This document shows positions 53,930 to 63,700 of a stretch of 64,000 bases of DNA, one piece after another. The stretch covers positions 132,623 through 196,622 of the forward strand of contig NZ_BFBP01000003.1 in NCBI RefSeq assembly GCF_003112695.1, given 5' to 3'. The stretch comes from Azospira sp. I13. Its GTDB lineage: Bacteria; Pseudomonadota; Gammaproteobacteria; Burkholderiales; Rhodocyclaceae. Positions within the stretch are counted from its first letter, which is position 1, and each line of letters begins with the position of its first letter. The translations under genes were made by a program, and so were the position numbers. Below the pieces are notes generated by a model that made no database searches, had not been told where the DNA came from, and saw only the letters and a list, made by a program, of their open reading frames with translations.

Positions 53930-56059
53930 ATGCAGGACCTTCATTCCGGGCCATCCCCGGCCCTTCCGGCAGCGCCAGGCCGTCTTTCCGGCACTTCACC
54001 TAACGGCACCGCCGCTGCCCGCGGGTGGCGTGGCGTTCTTGCCGGCTGGGCCATCGGCCTGTGCCTTGCGGCCACCTTCGGCCAGGCTCGGGCCGCCGAT
54101 GCCGCATCCCAGGCCCGGGGCGACTACCTGGCCCGCCTGGGCGATTGCGTCGCCTGCCATACCACCGAGGGCGGCAAGCCCATGGCCGGTGGACGGGAAC
54201 TGGCCACGCCCTTCGGCAAGCTCTACTCCACCAACATCACGCCGGACAAGGAAACGGGCATCGGCAACTACACCTTCGCCCAGTTCGACCGGGCCATGCG
54301 CCAGGGCGTGGCGGCGGACGGCCACAATCTCTACCCGGCCATGCCCTATCCCTCCTACGCCAAGATGACCGGCGAGGACATGCAGGCCCTCTACGCCTAT
54401 CTGATGCAGGGCCTGGCGCCGGTAAAGCAGGCCAACCAACCTACCGCCATGCGCTGGCCCTTCAACCAGCGCTGGGGCCTTTCCCTGTGGAACTGGGCCT
54501 TCCTCGACGCCACGCCCTTCCAGCCCGACGCCGGCAAGGACGCTACCTGGAACCGGGGCGCCTATCTGGTCCAGGGGCTGGGCCACTGCGGCGCCTGCCA
54601 CACCCCCCGGGGCCTGGCCTTCCAGGAAAAGACCATGAGCGAGTCCGGCCGCAAGGGTCAGCACTTCCTTGCCGGCGAGACCGTGGAATCCTGGCGTGCC
54701 CTGAGCCTGCGGGGCCTGTGGACGGTGGAGGACACCGTGCTTTTCCTCAAGACCGGACAGAACCGCTTCGCCACCGCCTCCGGCAACATGGCCGAGGTCA
54801 TCCACCACAGCACCCAGCACGTGAAGGACGAGGATCTGGTGGCCATCGCCACCTACCTCAAGTCCCTGCCTCCGGGGGAACATGAGCTGCCGGCTCCCAG
54901 CGTGCCCCGCAGCGAGATTGCCGGCAAGGTGCCGGGCAACCTGTTCTCCTCTCGCGGCGGCCTGGCTTACGTGCAGTTCTGTAGCGATTGCCACCGCCAG
55001 GACGGCGGCGGCGTGAGCAAGATTTTCCCGCCCCTGGCCGGCAATCCGGCGGTGATGGCGAAAGATCCGGCCACCCTGCTGCACATCACCCTGACTGGCT
55101 GGAAGACCGCTGCCACGGCGGCCCATCCTCGCGTCTTCACCATGCCCGGCTTTGGCCGCCTCAATGACCAGGAACTGGCGGAGCTGCTGAGCTTCGTGCG
55201 TGCCGGCTGGGGCAACGGTGGCGAAACGGTGACTGCCTCCCAGGTGAAGAAGATGCGGGCCGAAGTGATGAAGGAAGATCCCAAGGCCCTCGATAGCAGC
55301 AAGTTCGAGACCCCCCGCCTGGCCGACATGCTGGCCAAGCCCAATGCCGAGCAGCTGGTGCGTGGTATGCGCCTGCACCTGGAAACTAAGGACCTGCTGC
55401 CCCAGCATGTCGGCAACCAGCTCAACTGCAGCAGTTGCCACCTCAATGCCGGCACTGTGGCCGATGGTTCGCCCTTCGTCGGCGTTTCCGCCTTCTTCCC
55501 CAGTTACGCCCCCCGGGCAGGCCGCATCATCAGCCTGGAGGACCGCATCAACGGCTGCTTCAAGCGCTCCATGAACGGCAAGCCCCTGCCCGTGGAATCG
55601 GCAGACATGAAGGCCATGGTGGCCTACTTCGACTGGATGAAGGGCGCCACCAAGCCGGAAGACAAGGTGCCGGGCCGTGGCATCGGCAAGATCGACCGTT
55701 CCCTGAAGCCCAATGCCGACAACGGCAAGAAGCTCTACGCCGAGCAGTGCGCCGTGTGTCACGGGGCCGATGGTGAGGGCCTCAAGTCTGCCGACGGCAA
55801 GATGGTCTATCCGCCGCTGTGGGGCGACGAGTCCTTCAACATCGGCGCCGGCATGGCCCGCACCTACACCGCCGCCGCCTTCGTCAAACGCAACATGCCC
55901 ATCGGCTTCCACGGCAAGTTCCCCTTGGGCCAGGGCGGCCTTTCCGACCAGGAGGCCCTGGACGTGGCCGAGTACTTCAGCCACCAGCCCCGCCCGGACT
56001 TCCCCGAAAAGGTGAAGGACTGGCCGAAGGACAAAAAGCCTGAGGATGCCCGCTACTAA
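53930..56059 (+). CDS. Five-heme cytochrome c: AdhB-like triheme module fused to TsdA-like module
   Basis: 709-residue exported protein; signal sequence ends GQARA at about 55. Five CxxCH sites: C73VACH, C220GACH, C351SDCH, C500SSCH, C607AVCH. The first three belong to a module like the membrane-bound alcohol dehydrogenase cytochrome subunit (GDYLARLGDCVACH, STNITPDKETGIGNYT), which passes electrons to or from quinone. The last two resemble thiosulfate dehydrogenase TsdA: after heme 4 an isolated Cys543 in NGCFKRSMNG lies 39 residues past the heme His, where TsdA places its axial Cys, and NMPIG gives a Met for heme 5. AGGGAG precedes the ATG. Predicted single-chain link between thiosulfate/tetrathionate and the quinone or another c-type pool. 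Confidence 0.85.
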   Translation: MQDLHSGPSPALPAAPGRLSGTSPNGTAAARGWRGVLAGWAIGLCLAATFGQARAADAASQARGDYLARLGDCVACHTTEGGKPMAGGRELATPFGKLYSTNITPDKETGIGNYTFAQFDRAMRQGVAADGHNLYPAMPYPSYAKMTGEDMQALYAYLMQGLAPVKQANQPTAMRWPFNQRWGLSLWNWAFLDATPFQPDAGKDATWNRGAYLVQGLGHCGACHTPRGLAFQEKTMSESGRKGQHFLAGETVESWRALSLRGLWTVEDTVLFLKTGQNRFATASGNMAEVIHHSTQHVKDEDLVAIATYLKSLPPGEHELPAPSVPRSEIAGKVPGNLFSSRGGLAYVQFCSDCHRQDGGGVSKIFPPLAGNPAVMAKDPATLLHITLTGWKTAATAAHPRVFTMPGFGRLNDQELAELLSFVRAGWGNGGETVTASQVKKMRAEVMKEDPKALDSSKFETPRLADMLAKPNAEQLVRGMRLHLETKDLLPQHVGNQLNCSSCHLNAGTVADGSPFVGVSAFFPSYAPRAGRIISLEDRINGCFKRSMNGKPLPVESADMKAMVAYFDWMKGATKPEDKVPGRGIGKIDRSLKPNADNGKKLYAEQCAVCHGADGEGLKSADGKMVYPPLWGDESFNIGAGMARTYTAAAFVKRNMPIGFHGKFPLGQGGLSDQEALDVAEYFSHQPRPDFPEKVKDWPKDKKPEDARY

Positions 56060-56146
56060 GCGGACTGTTCCCCGCCCCCTTTTTCACTCTTTTCGACACT
56101 TTCCGGCCCTTTTTCACCCCTTTCCGAACCACCTTTGGCCTAAGGC

Positions 56147-56177
56147 AACCGCCCCCTTTCCGGGGGGCGGTTTTTTT
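56147..56177 (+). terminator. Rho-independent terminator between the pentaheme gene and tsdB
   Basis: Stem CCGCCCCC/GGGGGCGG followed by seven T residues, about 90 bp after the pentaheme stop. Confidence 0.9.
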
Positions 56178-56312
56178 GCCGAGAGGGGAACTGAACCACG
56201 AGGACTGAACCCTGATGAAGGAGACCGCCCGCCAAGCCTGACTGCCGTACCCGAAAAGAGGGCGCCTGATCGCCCCATGTGTCTCGTTACAAACTCCGGA
56301 GGAGAGAACCCC

Positions 56313-57059
56313 ATGAGAAAACCTGTTCCCCAGCGGTCACCCCGCTTCCTGCTGTTGCCTTTGTTGCTGCCAGCCCTGCTGCCACTCCTGGCCCATGCTG
56401 CCGACGGCAGCGACATCATGCAAAAGGGCGGCGCCAATCCGGCGGCCATGCCCTGCATCACCTGCCACGGCACCGACGGCAAGGGCATGGCCGCTGCCGG
56501 CTTTCCGCGCCTGGCGGGCCTGCCCGAGGCCTACATCGCCAAGCAGCTGGCCGACTTCAAGGCCGGCCACCGGGAGAATGCGGTGATGCAGCCCATCGCC
56601 CAGTCCCTCACGCCTGAGGAAGTGGCGGCCGTGGCCAAGGCCTATGCCGAGCTGCCCAAGGTGAATATCAAGCCCACTCCCGTAGAGCGGCCCCAGCCCG
56701 GCAGCGGCGCCTGGATTGCCCTGCGCGGTGCCTGGGAACGCAATATCCCCGAATGCACCCTGTGCCACGGCCCCGCCGGCGTTGGCGTGGGGGATGCCTT
56801 CCCGCCCCTGGCGGGCCAGTCTGCCCTCTACATCGAGAACCAGCTCAAGGCCTGGCGCGGCACCAAGGCCGTGGCCGCGACCCGTAAAACCAAGGCGGTG
56901 GCCGCCGTGCCGCCCAGCCGCCGCAACGACCCCAACGGGCTCATGGCCCACATCGCCGTGGATCTGAGCGACGCCGAGATCAAGGCCGTGGCCGACTATT
57001 TCGCCGGCCTGGGGGAATCCAAGGAAGCCTTCGACGAAAGCCAGCATCGCCTGCGCTGA
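56313..57059 (+). CDS. tsdB: Diheme cytochrome c, TsdB-like
   Basis: 248-residue periplasmic cytochrome of the c4 type. A signal peptide (LLLPLLLPALLPLLAHAADG) precedes two cytochrome folds with C48ITCH and C148TLCH; each has PRLAGLPEAYIAKQL- or PPLAGQSALYIENQL-like helices and a distal Met candidate. TsdB is the electron acceptor of TsdA where both occur. GGAGGAG lies 8 nt before the ATG at 56313. The tsdA gene starts 36 bp after its stop. Alternative name: generic cytochrome c4; the neighbour decides the call. Confidence 0.85.
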   Translation: MRKPVPQRSPRFLLLPLLLPALLPLLAHAADGSDIMQKGGANPAAMPCITCHGTDGKGMAAAGFPRLAGLPEAYIAKQLADFKAGHRENAVMQPIAQSLTPEEVAAVAKAYAELPKVNIKPTPVERPQPGSGAWIALRGAWERNIPECTLCHGPAGVGVGDAFPPLAGQSALYIENQLKAWRGTKAVAATRKTKAVAAVPPSRRNDPNGLMAHIAVDLSDAEIKAVADYFAGLGESKEAFDESQHRLR

Positions 57060-57095
57060 GACGAACGTTCCCCCTACATCGAAAGGATTCCCGCC

Positions 57096-58049
57096 ATGAA
57101 AAACGCCAAGATTTTTCCCGCCCTGTTGCTGGGTGCAGGCCTGCTCGCTGGTGTCGCCCAGGCCGCCGATAGCACCAATGCCCCGCGCAACCCGCGCCTG
57201 GACGACCAGACCCAACTGCCCAAGGCCCCGCCCAAGCCGGCCCGCCAGCAGTACTTCCAGCCCCCGGCCGATACCGATATTCCCAACAACGCCTTCGGCG
57301 AACTGGTGCGCCGGGGCCAGGACCTGTTCATGAACACCAAGGCTCTGGCACCCGAATATGTGGGCAACGAGATGAACTGCGTGAACTGCCACATCGACCG
57401 GGGCCGCAAGGCCAACTCGGCGCCCCTGTGGGCGGCCTATCCCATGTATCCGGCCTACCGCAAGAAAAACAACAAGGTGAATACCTATGTGGAGCGCATG
57501 CAGGGCTGCTTCCAGTTCAGCATGAACGGCAAGCCGCCGGCCGCCGACAGCGAAATCCTCACCGCCCTCACCACCTACGCCTACTGGCTGTCCACCGGCG
57601 CCCCCACGGGCAAGGCCCTGCCGGGCCGGGGCTTCGATGAGCCGCCGCCGCCCAAGGGGGGCTACGACATCGCCCGGGGCAAGGCGGTCTATGAGAAGCA
57701 GTGCCAGCTGTGCCACGGAGAAAACGGCGAGGGCAAGAAGGTGGGCGTCACCTCCGTCTTCCCCGCCCTGTGGGGCAAAGACTCCTACAACTGGGGTGCC
57801 GGCATGCACCGCATCAACACCGCCGCCGGTTTCATCCAGCACAACATGCCCCTGGGCCGGGGCGAAACCCTCTCGGATCAGGAGGCCTGGGACGTGGCTG
57901 CCTACATCAACTCCCACGAACGGCCCCAGGACCCGCGCCTGGTGAACGGCAGCATTGACGAGACCCGCAAACGCTATCACGCCGACGACGGCGTCAATCT
58001 CTACGGCGTGGTGGTGAATGGTAAGAAGCTGGGGCAGGGCGTGCAGTAA
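57096..58049 (+). CDS. tsdA: Thiosulfate dehydrogenase / tetrathionate reductase
   Basis: Diheme enzyme that joins two thiosulfates to tetrathionate, reversible in some bacteria. 317 residues with signal peptide ending VAQAADS. Heme sites are C95VNCH and C203QLCH. Family motifs are APEYVGNEMNCVNCH, NSAPLWAAYPMYPAYRKKN, ERMQGCFQFSMNGKPP and APTGKALPGRGFDEP. Cys138 in MQGCF is 39 residues after the first heme His and is the expected unusual axial ligand; HNMPLG supplies Met for the second heme. AAAGGA precedes the ATG. It forms an operon with tsdB, followed by a strong terminator. Confidence 0.92.
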   Translation: MKNAKIFPALLLGAGLLAGVAQAADSTNAPRNPRLDDQTQLPKAPPKPARQQYFQPPADTDIPNNAFGELVRRGQDLFMNTKALAPEYVGNEMNCVNCHIDRGRKANSAPLWAAYPMYPAYRKKNNKVNTYVERMQGCFQFSMNGKPPAADSEILTALTTYAYWLSTGAPTGKALPGRGFDEPPPPKGGYDIARGKAVYEKQCQLCHGENGEGKKVGVTSVFPALWGKDSYNWGAGMHRINTAAGFIQHNMPLGRGETLSDQEAWDVAAYINSHERPQDPRLVNGSIDETRKRYHADDGVNLYGVVVNGKKLGQGVQ

Positions 58050-58167
58050 GCCATCGGCCCGGGGGCCCCGCCAGCGCCCTCAGGATGGAATTGGCGGGCT
58101 GCGGCTTGGCCATGGGGCGACATGAATCTGCCATCGCCCGGCTTGCCAGGTGTGGCCGATAGTTAGC

Positions 58168-58203
58168 AAAAAGGGCGGCACCTCAAGGTGTCGCCCTTTT
58201 TCG
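58168..58203 (+). terminator. Rho-independent terminator after tsdA
   Basis: 15-bp stem AAAAAGGGCGGCACC with one G-T pair, loop TCAA, then a T5 arm; 118 bp after the tsdA stop. The A/T-flanked stem can also act for the leftward TraB/GumN gene. Confidence 0.88.
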
Positions 58204-58266
58204 TTTGAGCGGTGGAATGGGGCCGATGAGGGGATGGGTCGGCCCCGTTGGCACGCCTGTAGCTGT

Positions 58267-59325
58267 TTATTGGGGTGCCGCGGCCGGTGATGTGGTGGTG
58301 GGGGTGGCTGCGGAGGCCGCAGTTCTTGGGGCGGGGAAGGTGACCCGCTCCACCTTGTAGCCCTTCTTCTCCATCAGCGTGGGCAGGCCGGCAGGGCCGA
58401 AGAGGTGCATGCTGCCGACGGCGGCGAAAATCTGGCGGCCATTGCGGTGCAGGGCGTCGATACGTTGGGCCAGAGCCGGATTCCGCTCGTCCAGCAGGCG
58501 CTTGATGGCCTTGCGTTCCACCGGGGTCTTCATGCACTCACACCATTCCGGGTAGCGTTCCATGGTCTGGTAATCGGCGCTGATCCAGGCATTGGCCAGG
58601 CGTTCCAGGATGGCGATGGCCTGGCCGGATTCCAGGGTCTGCAGGCTGGAATCAACAAAACTCTCCGTTTCCCGGGGGGTTCCCATGTGCAGCGCCTTCA
58701 TCTGCAGTTCCGGCGTCTCCAGGGAAATGACCCGGCGCCGCAGCTGGTGACCGAAGCCGGCCAGCATCGCATCCACGGCATAGGCTGGCTCCAGGCCCGC
58801 CTTGCGCGCCAGCATCAGGCTCAGGGTGACAACCTTGATCTCCGGCGAGTAGGGCGCCAGGCTTTCGTAGGGCAGGCAGGCTGCTTCCGCCTGTCGGCGC
58901 AGGCGCTGCTCCAGGGCCGGGGGCAGGGGCGTGCGGCGGGCCGTCTGCATGCCTTTGGCGATCCGGGTCTGGATATCGCTGTCGAACATGTCCATTTCCA
59001 GCGCGATGGTGTCCGTTTCCTTCAGGGCTCGGGCCAGGGTGGGCCCGGGATACATCCATTCCGCCTTGCCGGCATGGACCGTACCGTAGAGGTAGGAGGT
59101 GCGCCCCCCCTTCTCGATCCGCCAGAGGAAACCCCGGTCCCGGGCATTGGCAATGCCTTCTTGGATGGCCTCGGCGCTAGGTATGGCCGGGGGCGGCGGC
59201 GGGCAGTCCGCCGCTGTAGCCAGCCGGCTGCTCAGGGTGAAACAGGCCGCAATGCAGACTGTTGCAAAGGTGGAAAGCAGTGAGCGGCCCAGCCAGGTGG
59301 GGGACGGTAAGGAACGGGAGGGCAT
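58267..59325 (-). CDS. TraB/GumN family protein
   Basis: 352 residues with an N-terminal signal peptide (STFATVCIAACFTLSSRLATA). The family pattern is clear: LWRIEKGGRTSYLYGTVHAGK, DTIALEMDMFDSD, and IFAAVGSMHLFGPAGLPTLMEKKGYKVE at the C-terminus, with the conserved GxxH metal motifs of Tiki-like proteases. Bacterial TraB/GumN functions are mostly unknown. A low-complexity Ala/Thr/Pro tail ends it. AGGA precedes the ATG at 59325. Not linked to the tsd genes, which converge on it. Confidence 0.9.
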   Translation of the reverse strand: MPSRSLPSPTWLGRSLLSTFATVCIAACFTLSSRLATAADCPPPPPAIPSAEAIQEGIANARDRGFLWRIEKGGRTSYLYGTVHAGKAEWMYPGPTLARALKETDTIALEMDMFDSDIQTRIAKGMQTARRTPLPPALEQRLRRQAEAACLPYESLAPYSPEIKVVTLSLMLARKAGLEPAYAVDAMLAGFGHQLRRRVISLETPELQMKALHMGTPRETESFVDSSLQTLESGQAIAILERLANAWISADYQTMERYPEWCECMKTPVERKAIKRLLDERNPALAQRIDALHRNGRQIFAAVGSMHLFGPAGLPTLMEKKGYKVERVTFPAPRTAASAATPTTTSPAAAPQ

Positions 59326-59447
59326 GGGGGAGGGTTCCTGGTTTGATGATGACGGCATTGTCGCCGAGTTGCCGTTGGCGGGGAAGGAGCTCGCTGGTTG
59401 CCGGAGGGGACGGTGCGGGGCAGTCGAATTCCTTTGCCCTTGGCTCC

Positions 59448-60398
59448 TTACGGTGGGGCCGGGGGGTCGAGGGGCATGCCCCGGCGCTGCCAGGGAATCA
59501 GCCAGCCGTCGCCATGGGTGGCTTCCGGAATGATCTCCAATTGCCCGCCGTTGGCGCCGATGAAGGCTGCGGGCCAGCGCCGGGCCAAGGCCGGGGGAAT
59601 GACGCGGTCCTGGCTGCCGACCCAGTGGGTTTGGGGGAGGCCGGAAATCCGGGAGGGCTTGCGGATGGCTTCGTCCGCCGGATTGAGTGATGCGGCGAGG
59701 GGGGTGAGACGATGGTGCTCCGCCCAGGCCTGGTGGTCCAGGTTGCCGGCGACGGTCACCAGGCGGATGACGTCCGTCCGGCGCATGGCCAGCAGGGCTG
59801 CTACGCTGCCGCCTCCCGAATAGCCCACCAGCACCAGGGCGCTGGCGCCGTGACGCTGCTTGAGCTGGCTGACGGCGTTGTCCATGGCGTCGATGACTTC
59901 CGGGGCGAAGCGGCTGCCGGTCCAGTAACGCTGGGGACAGGGCGGAAGGGGCATTTCCTGCTTGGCGTCGAGATTTGCGTCCTGGCGGCCCTCCCCGTTG
60001 TCTTCCCGCTTCCCTTCCTGGTACTGGCAGGGCCGGGCCAGGTAGGCCGCGCGGCCTTCTGCCTGGGCCAGGGCCAGTTGCAGGGCCAGTGGATGGCGCG
60101 GGGTCGGGTCCGTTGACGGCAGGGTGGGGGTGAGCCAGGCCAGACCATCGCCTTCGATGTAGACGCTCAGAATCTCTGCTGGCGGATGGGGGGGCGGGCC
60201 ATAGGACTTTAGACGGAAGGGCGGCGTGACCAGTGTCGTTTCATGCCACTGGTGTGCAGCCGCCAGGGCGTTGGCCTGTTGATGCCTTTCCTGGGGCGAG
60301 GGCAGGGCAGCACAAGCTGTCAGCAGGGCAAGCAGGGGGAGCAAAAAAAGCCGCCACGGGTGTTGGCGGGGCCCGCGCATGTATCGGAGTGGGAGCAT
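59448..60398 (-). CDS. Lipoprotein with alpha/beta hydrolase fold
   Basis: 316 residues. The signal sequence ends in a lipobox LLTAC, so the mature protein is lipid-anchored, probably in the outer membrane. A serine hydrolase elbow GYSGGGS lies near residue 195, an acid candidate and the final His (ATHGDGW) follow; together these give a plausible catalytic triad. An Asn/Gln/Glu-rich insert (about 135-155) is atypical. Substrate unknown. No Shine-Dalgarno is seen; TAAAAT on the minus strand (60405-60410) ends 6 nt before the ATG, so it may be leaderless. ATG at 60380 is an alternative. Confidence 0.78.
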   Translation of the reverse strand: MLPLRYMRGPRQHPWRLFLLPLLALLTACAALPSPQERHQQANALAAAHQWHETTLVTPPFRLKSYGPPPHPPAEILSVYIEGDGLAWLTPTLPSTDPTPRHPLALQLALAQAEGRAAYLARPCQYQEGKREDNGEGRQDANLDAKQEMPLPPCPQRYWTGSRFAPEVIDAMDNAVSQLKQRHGASALVLVGYSGGGSVAALLAMRRTDVIRLVTVAGNLDHQAWAEHHRLTPLAASLNPADEAIRKPSRISGLPQTHWVGSQDRVIPPALARRWPAAFIGANGGQLEIIPEATHGDGWLIPWQRRGMPLDPPAPP

Positions 60399-60774
60399 CC
60401 TCTGATTTTAGCCTGCCAGTCGTCAGCCATGACGCCGGGGCAGCGGTGCTTGGCCCCCAGGAGGGTGCCTTAAGAAGCTTGCCTGGCGTGGGTTGAATGC
60501 ATAAAACCTTGGGTTTTAACGTACGTGCAAGGAAATGTCAGGTTTCCTTGACACGCATTAAATATAATCGTTTTGGCATAGTTTGATGGCATCATTCACC
60601 CTGGTCCGGGTTTGCCATCACCTAGGGGGCTTGGAGGCTGGGAGCTTAGTCGTTTGAGGGTAATGGTGATGTCGTTATCACCCGCCGTTTTCCAGCCAGT
60701 GCCCCTTCCGTTATTCAGGCATTTCCCCCGCGGTTTGCTTCTCCCCTGTTTTTCCCCGCTTTTCTTTCCGGTTG
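60399..60774. other. Divergent upstream region of the PATR-repeat protein gene
   Basis: 376 bp, A+T richer than average at 60495-60600. It holds a small hairpin AAAACC-TTG-GGTTTT (60505-60519) and a TATAAT at 60563-60568 without a well-placed -35 (a TTGACA at 60549-60554 is only 8 bp away). No gene is seen. Confidence 0.45.
60405..60410 (-). promoter_or_regulatory. -10-like element abutting the lipoprotein hydrolase start
   Basis: Minus-strand TAAAAT, 6 nt before the ATG at 60398, without Shine-Dalgarno. Confidence 0.38.
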
Positions 60775-63700
60775 ATGAATATGAATTCCCAGTCCTCTGC
60801 GTCCAAAGTTCTGCGTACTTCCGTGCCTGCCTGTCTGACACGGAAGCACCGCAAGCCTTTGGTAGCCGCCATCCAGGTCTGCTTCGGTGGTGAGCCGAAA
60901 AAGTGGTTGGCAACCCTCTGCCTGTCGTTGGGGATGCCGCTGGCCCATGGTGACCCCACTGGTTTATGGACAGGTGCCAGCAGCGCCAGTTGGACGGATG
61001 GTGGTAATTGGGTTTGGGACGGGCTGCCTAACGCCAGTATTAACGCCAGCATCAATATTGCGTCAGGCAATACACCGGTGATCAATCTTGGGGCATCCGG
61101 CCTGGCTAATATTGCAGTCATCGGTGGTGGTGCCGATGGCAAGTTGGAAATCTTCGGTACGCTCACCAGCGCCGATGGTCTCATTGGCAACAATGTAGGC
61201 ACTCCGGCAAGCACCGGAACGGTAACGGTCTCCGGTGCCACGTCCTCCTGGACCAATAGCGGCAACCTGCAGGTAGGGAATTACAGTACCGGTATTCTCA
61301 ATATCCAGAATGGTGGCCTGGCATCTGCCGCCGCCCTGAATGTTGGTGCGGCAGCCGGCACCAATGGCACGGTGGCCCTCACCGGCAGCAATTCCCGCGT
61401 GACCGTATCCGGCGCGACCTATATCGGCCAGTCGGGTAGCGGTACCTTGACGGTAGGCGCCGGCAGCACGGTAACAAGCAGCGGTGGTTCCGTCGTGGGG
61501 GTCGGGGCGGGCAGCACTGGTAGCGTTGCGGTGACAGGCGGCACCTGGAACAACGGCGCCGGCAATCTGGTGGTGGGTAGTGCGGGCCAAGGGACGCTGA
61601 CGATTTCCGCGGGCGGCCAGGTTTCCAACGCGGTCGGCAGCATTGGTTCCGGCGCTTCCGGCTTTCTCAGCCAGGTTACCGTGACCGGCGCAACGAGTCA
61701 GTGGAACAATAGCGACCGCCTTTTCGTCGGCGTCTTTGGTCAAGGCAAGCTGGAAGTGCTGGCCGGTGCGACGGTGACCAGTGCCGATGGCGTGCTGGCC
61801 CGCTATGCCGGGGCCACCGGCCAGGCGGTTGTGGATGGTGCAGGCTCCAACTGGACCATGGCGGGACACCTGCGGGTGGGCGGCGATACCACCGATGTGG
61901 CCAATCCCGGCGGCACCGGCACCCTGGACATCAAGGCCGGTGGCGCCGTGAGCAGCGGCAGCGGCTTCATCGGCGACAGCCAGAATGCTGTCGGCACGGC
62001 GACGGTCAATGCCGCTTCCTGGACCATGACAGGGCGCCTGGCCGTGGGTAACTACGGTAAGGGCACCCTGGTGGTGGAGAACGGCGGCACCGTTCAATCT
62101 GCGGACGGCCTGATCGGCTGGCGGACCGGCAGCACGGGCAGCAGCGCCCTGGTGACGGGGACTGGTTCCCAATGGACCCTCAGCGATCATCTCTATGTCG
62201 GCAACCAGGGCCAAGGCAGTTTGTCTGTTGCGGCGGGCGGCAAGGTCAGCACGGTGGGGCTTTACGCTGGCACCGATGCCGGGGCCAGCGGCAGTGTCAC
62301 CCTGAGCGGCACCGGTTCCACCCTGGAGGCCAGTGATGTGGCCTATATCGGTTTCGGTGGCAATGGCACCGCCAGTGTTGGCAGCGGCAGCAGTCTGACT
62401 AGCCACGGCGGCGTCATCGGCAACCTGGCCGGCAGTACCGGCACCGTCACCATCAATGGCGGCTCCTGGAACAATGGCAGCAACAACCTGATGGTGGGTA
62501 ATAGCGGCCAGGGCAGCCTGACCATCAACAACGGCGGCAGCGTCAGCAACAAGGTCGGCACCATCGGCGCCGCTGCCGGCGCTCCGGCCAGCCAGGTCAC
62601 CGTGACCGGCAGCGGCAGCACCTGGAACAACAGCGACCGTCTCTTCGTCGGTACCTCCGGCATCGGCAAGCTGGAAGTGCTGGCTGGCGCCACGGTAAAT
62701 AGCGCCGACGGGGTACTGGCACGCTATGCCGGGGCCACCGGCAACGCCACCGTCAGCGGTGCAGGGTCTGCCTGGAAGATGGGCGGTGACTTGCGGGTTG
62801 GCGGCGATGTCTCCGATGCCGCAACGCCGGGGGGCAACGGCACCCTCAATATCGCAGCGGGAGGCGCCGTCACCAGCAACGCCGGCTATATTGGCGACAG
62901 CCTCAATTCCACCGGCACGGTGACGCTCAATGCCGCTTCCTGGACCCTGGCGGGTCGCCTGGGCGTGGGCAATTTCGGCAAGGGCAGCCTGGTGCTGGAA
63001 AACGGCGGCACCCTCAATTCCGGTGCCGGCCTCATTGGCTGGAACGCCGCCAGTACCGGCAACAGCGTGCTGGTGAGCGGTGCCGGTTCGCGCTGGAACC
63101 TGACGGACCACCTCTACGTCGGCAACCTGGGCCAGGGCACCCTGACCATTACCGGCGGCGGCGTAGTTTCCAACGTCGATGGCTTTGTCGGCACCATCGG
63201 TGGCGCCGGGCGCAGCGAAGCGACCGTCAGCGGTGCCGGTTCCCACTGGGAAAACCGGGGCGACCTGCTGGTGGCCCAGAGCGGCGGCGCCGAAGGCAAG
63301 CTGACGGTCAGCGATGGCGGCAAGGTCACGTCCGTCCAGACCATCCTGGGGGACCTCGCCGGAACCCGCGGCAGCGCCACCCTCAGCGGTGCCGGTACCA
63401 CCCTCCAGGCCAGCGGCGACTTCAACGTCGGCCGTTTCGGTAACGGCAGCCTGAGCGTCAGCCAGGGCGCCGTTCTCAGCAGCAATCGTGCGTACATCGC
63501 CAACGAAGCCGGTTCCAGCGGCGATGCCGTGGTCAGCGGCCCGGACAGCCAGTGGAATGTGGCCGGCACCCTGCATGTGGGTTCCCGGGGCGATGGCAGC
63601 CTGCTGTTGAACAATGGCGGGCGTATTGCCGCCGGCAACCTGGCCATCGCCTTTGGTGCCGGCAGTAAGGGCACCCTCAGCGTTGGTGCCGTGGAAGGCC

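Noticed and set aside
60549-60568. Sigma-70 promoter TTGACA/TATAAT before the PATR gene
   Set aside because: The two boxes are only 8 bp apart, far from the needed 16-18 bp.
61420-63264. CRISPR-like periodic repeats
   Set aside because: The repeats are coding, imperfect, much longer than CRISPR units and translate into PATR beta-helix repeats.
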